Shown: in pieces, positions 21,648 through 25,466 of the stretch
Layout of the letters: every line of letters begins with the position of its first letter
Numbering within the stretch: position 1 is the first letter of the stretch
Source of the DNA: Candidatus Pacearchaeota archaeon
GTDB taxonomy: Archaea; Nanobdellota; Nanobdellia; Pacearchaeales; GW2011-AR1
DNA length: 25,466 nucleotides
NCBI GenBank assembly: GCA_015520065.1
Contig: WAQV01000059.1
Coordinates: 1-25,466 of the forward strand
Direction of reading: 5' to 3'
The notes under the pieces: model-generated
What the model saw: the letters and a program-made list of their open reading frames with translations, nothing else
What the model was told of the DNA's origin: nothing
Database searches by the model: none
Made by a program: the position numbers and the translations under genes

Positions 21648-22454
21648 ATGATAGTAAAAGATGAATTTTTAAGCAGACTGAGAAAGATTTTTGACCTTAA
21701 TCTTTATGAAGTAAAGGTATGGACAGCTCTTCTTTCACGTGGGACAAGCACAGCTGGAGAGCTAAGCACAATATCAGATGTTCCAAGATCAAGAACATAT
21801 GATATTCTTGAGAGTCTTGAAAAGAAAGGATTTATTGTAATGAAGCTCGGAAAACCAATAAAGTTTGTTGCTCTTAAGCCAGAAGAGGTTGTTGAGAGAG
21901 TTAAAAAGAATCTTATGAGAGAGGCTCAGGAAAAAGCAAAAAGGCTTGAAAAATTAAAGGATGATGAGGTTCTTGACGAGCTTACAACTCTTTTCACTCA
22001 AGGCGTTAAGTTTGTAGAGCCATCAGACCTTTCTGGAAGCTTAAGAGGCAGGCAAAACCTTTACAATCATCTTGACATGATGGTTAGGAGTGCAGAGAAA
22101 ACTATAACACTAGTAACCACAAGAGAGGGCTTAAACAGAAAACTTGAGGCATTGATGCCGAGCCTTGAAAAATGCAAAAAAAGAGGAGTCAAGATAAGAG
22201 TTGCTGCACCAATTGATAGCAATAATCTTAAAGTTGCCAGGGATTTTAAGAAAGTTGCAGAAGTAAGGAACCTTGAGAAAATAAGGGCAAGATTTGTTAT
22301 TATTGACTCTAATCAGTTAATGTTCATGCTTCTTGATGATGAGAAGTTCCACCCTAATTATGATATAGGAGTGTGGATAAACACAGACTTCTTTGCTCAG
22401 GCACTCGAGCAGCTATTTGAGCTTGCATGGAAAGAGATGAAGCCTGTTAAATAA
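21648..22454 (+). CDS. TrmB-family transcriptional regulator
   Basis: The 268-residue protein has an N-terminal TrmB winged helix (about 5-80: FLSRLRKIFDLNLYEVKVWTALLSRGTSTAGELSTISDVPRSRTYDILESLEKKGFIVM...PIKFVALKPEEVV). A coiled helix follows (about 80-115), then a phospholipase-D-like/TrmB effector domain (about 130-268: KTITLVTTREGLNRKLEALMPSLEKCKKRGVKIRVAAP...ARFVIIDSNQLMFMLLD...DIGVWINTDFFAQALEQLFELAW). TrmB regulators of euryarchaea bind sugars and control sugar transport or glycolysis. The ligand here is unknown and no sugar transporter is adjacent. It has its own TATA-like element, and it is convergent with the dihydrouridine synthase gene (24 nt). Confidence 0.92.
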   Translation: MIVKDEFLSRLRKIFDLNLYEVKVWTALLSRGTSTAGELSTISDVPRSRTYDILESLEKKGFIVMKLGKPIKFVALKPEEVVERVKKNLMREAQEKAKRLEKLKDDEVLDELTTLFTQGVKFVEPSDLSGSLRGRQNLYNHLDMMVRSAEKTITLVTTREGLNRKLEALMPSLEKCKKRGVKIRVAAPIDSNNLKVARDFKKVAEVRNLEKIRARFVIIDSNQLMFMLLDDEKFHPNYDIGVWINTDFFAQALEQLFELAWKEMKPVK

Positions 22455-22478
22455 ATCTCTTTTATATTTCTGCTTAGA

Positions 22479-23336
22479 CTATTTAATAGAATTAAAAATC
22501 CTCTCAATCTCTTCAACGCCTTCTGCTCTTGAAATTTTCATTCTTAACTCTCTTGCATTTTTCTTGAATCTTGTGAAATTCATAGCCTGAAACTTTATCT
22601 GGCTGAAAGGGAATTTGTATTTTCTTGCAAGTTTAAGGTAGTCATTAAAATCAAGCTTTCTTGTTGTTTTTCCTGTCAGCTGGCTGAAAATGTTTGGATT
22701 GCCTATCGCCTCTCTTCCTATCATCACAAAATCAAACTCTTTTAATAGAGAGTCAGCATTTTTTAGATTAACATTTCCTGAATAAATTACTGGAATGTTC
22801 AGTTTTGATTTTAGTTTTCTTGCAAAATCAATATCTGGCTTGCCACTGTAACCCTGTTCCTGGGTTCGCGGATGGATAGTTATAGCATTGCAATATTTTT
22901 CTGCAGTTTTAGCTATTTTAATTGCTTGTTTTGATTTCCTTATTTTTATTGTAAATGGTTTTTTTGTAGAGTTTCTTATTGTTGAGAGTATTTTTTCTAT
23001 TGTTCTTGGCTTGTTATGAAGAAAACACCCGAATCTGTGTTTTTTTGCAGCTTTTGAAGGGCATCCTAAGTTGAAATCAATCAGAGATATTTTCCTTTCA
23101 TATTTCTTAATGAACTCTTTTATACCCCTTTCATCTTTTGAAAAAATCTGCAATGCTGGCTTATCATCAAGAAGGATTTTTTGATGCGTAAGCGGATTTG
23201 TCATTCCAGTATAGCTCAACCCTGCTCCTGCTTTTTTGCACAATATCCTGAAAGCTATGTCATTCACTTTCTCCATAGGAGCTAAAAAATAAGGGTTTTT
23301 CAGTTTAAGGTTGCCAATTTTCCAGCAGCCAGTCAT
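22479..23336 (-). CDS. tRNA-dihydrouridine synthase
   Basis: The 285-residue FMN-dependent TIM-barrel protein starts KIGNLKLKNPYFLAPMEKVNDIAFR, like other Dus enzymes. It has the catalytic-cysteine motif LGCPSKAAKKHRFGCFL, the substrate/FMN motif TIHPRTQEQGYSGKPD (usually HxRtxxqxYxG) and the phosphate-binding IPVIYSGNVN and FVMIGREAIGNP. It reduces specific uridines of tRNA to dihydrouridine. An in-frame start further upstream lies inside argS, so the ATG at 23336 was chosen: it is 1 nt after the argS stop, implying translational coupling. Archaeal Dus specificity cannot be told from the sequence. Confidence 0.93.
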   Translation of the reverse strand: MTGCWKIGNLKLKNPYFLAPMEKVNDIAFRILCKKAGAGLSYTGMTNPLTHQKILLDDKPALQIFSKDERGIKEFIKKYERKISLIDFNLGCPSKAAKKHRFGCFLHNKPRTIEKILSTIRNSTKKPFTIKIRKSKQAIKIAKTAEKYCNAITIHPRTQEQGYSGKPDIDFARKLKSKLNIPVIYSGNVNLKNADSLLKEFDFVMIGREAIGNPNIFSQLTGKTTRKLDFNDYLKLARKYKFPFSQIKFQAMNFTRFKKNARELRMKISRAEGVEEIERIFNSIK

Positions 23337-23337
23337 T

Positions 23338-25032
23338 TTACATCTCTTCAATTGTTTCAATTCCAAGAAGCCATAAAGAGTTCTTTAAGACAGTTCTGAA
23401 TGACTCAACAAGAGCAAGCCTGAACTCTTTCTGATGAGATTGCATTACAGGGCAGGAATGATAAAACTCATTAAAGATTTGTGCAAGTTGGTAAGAGTAA
23501 TTGGCTATTAGTGAGGGATTTAAGTTATTGTAGGCGCTCAAAACAACCTCTGGAAACTGAGAGAGTTTTTTTACAAGCTCTATCTCCTTTAAGTCCAGTT
23601 CTTCAATATTGACTTCTTTTAACTCTGTTTTCTCAGTTTTTTCTTTTCTTTTCGCTTTTCTTATGATGCTTGATGCCCTCGCATAGCTGTAAAGCAGATA
23701 AGGCCCTGTATCTCCCTCAAAGTTTAGTGCCTCGTCTAAAGAGAAAGCTATAGACCTGTTTGGGCTGTTCTTAATGATTGCATATTTTACTGAACCTATT
23801 CCTATCTTTTCGGGGCTTCCTTTTCTCTGCCTTTCTTGAGCATTCTTTTTTGCTTTTTTAATTACTTTTTCAAGGAAATCTTCTAACAGTACAACATCTC
23901 CTTTTCTTGTGGACATTTTTTTTCTTTTGCCTTCCTCATGAATCAGTATGAATGAGTAATGGACAACTTCAGGAGCGTTAAATCCTAAAAGCTTTAAAGC
24001 CTCTTTAATCTGCAGAAAATACAGCTTCTGGTCTTCTCCAAGGACAATTATGTTTCTTTTTGCTGATTTAAGTTTATGAATTGTATAAGCAATATCTCTT
24101 AGAGGATAAAGCCCTGTTCCATCACTTCTCGTAAGCACAAGAACAGGAGATTTCATTTTGTTTTCTAAAACAGTTCCTTTCAAATCCAGAACAGCTCTTC
24201 CTTCTTTATCTTTGAAAAGCTTTCCTGTTTTCTCCAAGTCAGTTAAAACTTTCTTTGCAGAACCAATATAATCTGACTCATAATCAAATACATCATATTT
24301 AATCCCAAGTTTGAGCAATATCTTTTTTTGCCCTTCTATGCAGGTTTTTGTTATTTTTTTAAACCTCTCAACAACATCTTTATCTTTTTGCTCAAATCTC
24401 TGAAGCAGCTCAAAAACCTCTTTTTCGAGTTTTTTTGATTTGCTTACCTTTTTTGCAATCTCCACATACTTATTTAACATGCTTTCAAATTTTAATCTCT
24501 CTGCTTTTGCTAAAACCAGCATTGCTATCTGCTTAGAAACATCATTTACATAATAATGAACCTCTGTTTTAAAACCAAAAAATCTCAGAATTCTTGCAAG
24601 AGAATCTCCTATAATTGCATTTCTCGCTCTTCCTACATGAGGTGAGGAGTTTGGATTTAGGCTTGTATGTTCCAGTATAACTTTCTCTCCCTTGCCAATA
24701 TCTGTTTTCCCAAAATCTTCTTTTTTTGTCAAAATCTCTGAGATAAGGTTTTTTGCAAACTCTTTTCTGTTCAGAAAAAAGTTAATATATGCTCCTGCAG
24801 TCTGTATGTCTTCAAACTCCTTTGGAGGATTTCCTATGTTTTCTCTTAATTTTATTGCAATTGCATGAGGGTTTTCTTTGAATTTTGGCGCAAGAAAAAA
24901 GCACGGAAATGCATAATCTCCCATCTCAACAGAAGGAGGAATCTCAATAAATTTTGCAATTTCTTCTTCTGTCAGTTCAACACCTTCCTCAGCAAGGGCT
25001 TTCTTTAATAAATCAGCTATTAACTGTCTCAT
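23338..25032 (-). CDS. argS: Arginyl-tRNA synthetase
   Basis: The 564-residue class I synthetase has an N-terminal Add-1-like domain (about 1-100: EEIAKFIEIPPSVEMGDYAFPCFFLA...ENPHAIA). The signature HTSLNPNSSPHVGRARNAIIGDSLAR carries the HIGH equivalent HVGR at 132-135, followed by EVHYYVNDVSKQIAML. The KMSK-loop equivalent KKMSTRKGDVV is near 372-376. The anticodon-binding helical DALR domain (about 435-564) contains GDTGPYLLYSYARASSIIRKA. It ligates arginine to tRNA-Arg and needs tRNA for activation. A TATA-like CTTTATTAAG (25053-25062) is centred 25 bp upstream of the ATG. The dihydrouridine synthase gene follows 1 nt after its stop. Confidence 0.96.
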   Translation of the reverse strand: MRQLIADLLKKALAEEGVELTEEEIAKFIEIPPSVEMGDYAFPCFFLAPKFKENPHAIAIKLRENIGNPPKEFEDIQTAGAYINFFLNRKEFAKNLISEILTKKEDFGKTDIGKGEKVILEHTSLNPNSSPHVGRARNAIIGDSLARILRFFGFKTEVHYYVNDVSKQIAMLVLAKAERLKFESMLNKYVEIAKKVSKSKKLEKEVFELLQRFEQKDKDVVERFKKITKTCIEGQKKILLKLGIKYDVFDYESDYIGSAKKVLTDLEKTGKLFKDKEGRAVLDLKGTVLENKMKSPVLVLTRSDGTGLYPLRDIAYTIHKLKSAKRNIIVLGEDQKLYFLQIKEALKLLGFNAPEVVHYSFILIHEEGKRKKMSTRKGDVVLLEDFLEKVIKKAKKNAQERQRKGSPEKIGIGSVKYAIIKNSPNRSIAFSLDEALNFEGDTGPYLLYSYARASSIIRKAKRKEKTEKTELKEVNIEELDLKEIELVKKLSQFPEVVLSAYNNLNPSLIANYSYQLAQIFNEFYHSCPVMQSHQKEFRLALVESFRTVLKNSLWLLGIETIEEM

Positions 25033-25052
25033 GAAGGAGTAAATCCTGCAAA

Positions 25053-25062
25053 CTTAATAAAG
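25053..25062 (-). promoter_or_regulatory. TATA box of the argS-dus operon
   Basis: CTTTATTAAG on the minus strand is centred 25-26 bp upstream of the argS ATG at 25032, consistent with a leaderless operon mRNA. Confidence 0.5.
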
Positions 25063-25139
25063 GTTGTGAATGCATTTTAATGAATTGTTTGGCAAAGCAA
25101 AAACAATACATTTATTAACCAAGAATATTTCAAATATGC

Positions 25140-25403
25140 ATGGTAAGCATAGATAAAGAAAATCTAGAAAAAGCTTTAGGCTCTTCTAATAATGAGACAA
25201 CAGCTGCTTCAGCTTCTGACAATCCTCTTCTGCCAAGTTCTGAAGAGGAGGAAAAGGGATTTCATAAAGGAGCTTTAAGCACCTTAATCAATGAAAGAAG
25301 CGAGTTGTTAAGAATGCTCCACAATGTTGAGATTATAATGCAGAGCCATATCAAAAGGCTTGAAGAGTTAGGGGTAAAGTTTCAACGCCAAGATAAAAAT
25401 TAG
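25140..25403 (+). CDS. Small acidic/coiled-coil protein, function unknown
   Basis: The 87-residue protein has an Asn/Ser/Thr/Glu-rich, probably disordered N-terminal half (NLEKALGSSNNETTAASA...SSEEEEKG). A C-terminal helix with heptad-like hydrophobics follows (about 45-80: GALSTLINERSELLRMLHNVEIIMQSHIKRLEELGVKF), which suggests a coiled coil or dimerisation helix. The TATA-like TTTATTA at 25111-25117 is centred 25-26 bp before the ATG at 25140, supporting this start over an out-of-frame ATG at 25136. No family is recognised. Confidence 0.6.
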   Translation: MVSIDKENLEKALGSSNNETTAASASDNPLLPSSEEEEKGFHKGALSTLINERSELLRMLHNVEIIMQSHIKRLEELGVKFQRQDKN

Positions 25404-25410
25404 AATTTCT

Positions 25411-25446
25411 TTACCTAGCGCTATCAGCCTGTTTTTCAGACTCAAC
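25411..25446 (-). CDS. Possible C-terminal tail of a gene cut by the contig end
   Basis: On the minus strand the last genomic bases read VESEKQADSAR and then a TAA at 25413-25411. That would be the end of a gene convergent with the 87-aa gene. It is only 11 residues, so it may be chance. Confidence 0.25.
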   Translation of the reverse strand, partial: VESEKQADSAR

Positions 25447-25466
25447 CTGTCTCTTATACACATCCT
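25447..25466. other. Nextera/Tn5 mosaic-end adapter remnant
   Basis: CTGTCTCTTATACACATC at 25447-25464 matches the first 18 bases of the 19-bp Tn5 mosaic end used in Nextera libraries. It lies flush with the window end, so these bases are library adapter and not genome. Confidence 0.9.

Noticed and set aside
1..25466. CRISPR array, insertion sequence or integrase/attachment site near the tRNA genes
   Set aside because: No regularly spaced repeats, transposase or integrase frames, or duplicated tRNA 3' ends were seen.

Overview
The window reads as a piece of an AT-rich archaeal genome, most likely a small-genome DPANN-type lineage (Woesearchaeota/Pacearchaeota-like; the lineage is inferred from gene style, not proven). 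The archaeal evidence is direct: TFB, archaeal-type uS2, an RPA-like OB-fold/winged-helix protein, diphthine synthase, a TrmB regulator, a tRNA gene with a 52-nt bulge-helix-bulge intron, tRNAs without encoded CCA, and TATA boxes centred about 25-28 bp upstream of many start codons, which points to mostly leaderless transcripts.

Layout. 1-1022: 3' end of a truncated winged-helix-like gene, a convergent RPA-like gene and tRNA-Val. 1077-4951: a tiny two-TM protein followed 1 nt later by an AI-2E/PerM-family permease, an ArsR-type regulator, then a CBS-pair protein coupled to a CPA2/Kef-type cation antiporter with an RCK domain. 4999-12842: two large surface proteins in one transcription unit. 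The first, 632 aa, has a pilin-like N-terminus. The second, 1974 aa, carries a complete bacterial-type lytic transglycosylase (SLT) module at its C-terminus. 12917-15955: tRNA-Leu, TFB on the minus strand, uS2 with a Lys/Glu-rich N-terminal extension, then a small cluster including a probable frameshifted or overlapping gene pair. 16074-16309: tRNA-Glu and an intron-containing tRNA-Ile whose anticodon reads UAU.

16439-17849: a one-TM small protein, a free-standing LigD-type 3'-phosphoesterase, a multi-TM protein and a stand-alone TrkA-C-like protein. 17946-22454: dphB, ileS and a TrmB-family regulator. 22479-25032, minus strand: argS followed 1 nt later by a tRNA-dihydrouridine synthase gene. 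25140-25403: a small hypothetical. The last ~20 bases match the Nextera/Tn5 mosaic end, so the contig end is contaminated by adapter.

How it fits together. Most of the window is information processing: transcription initiation (TFB), translation (uS2, IleRS, ArgRS, four tRNAs), tRNA and EF2 modification (Dus, DphB), and single-strand DNA binding. The remainder is membrane transport and cell surface. The most notable items are the SLT-bearing giant surface protein in an organism not expected to make peptidoglycan, the tRNA-Ile(UAU) with intron (an uncommon archaeal route to reading AUA), a perfectly palindromic TATA element between divergent genes, and three identical palindromic TATA-like boxes in front of tfb. 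There is no CRISPR array, insertion sequence or stretch over 300 bases without a gene.
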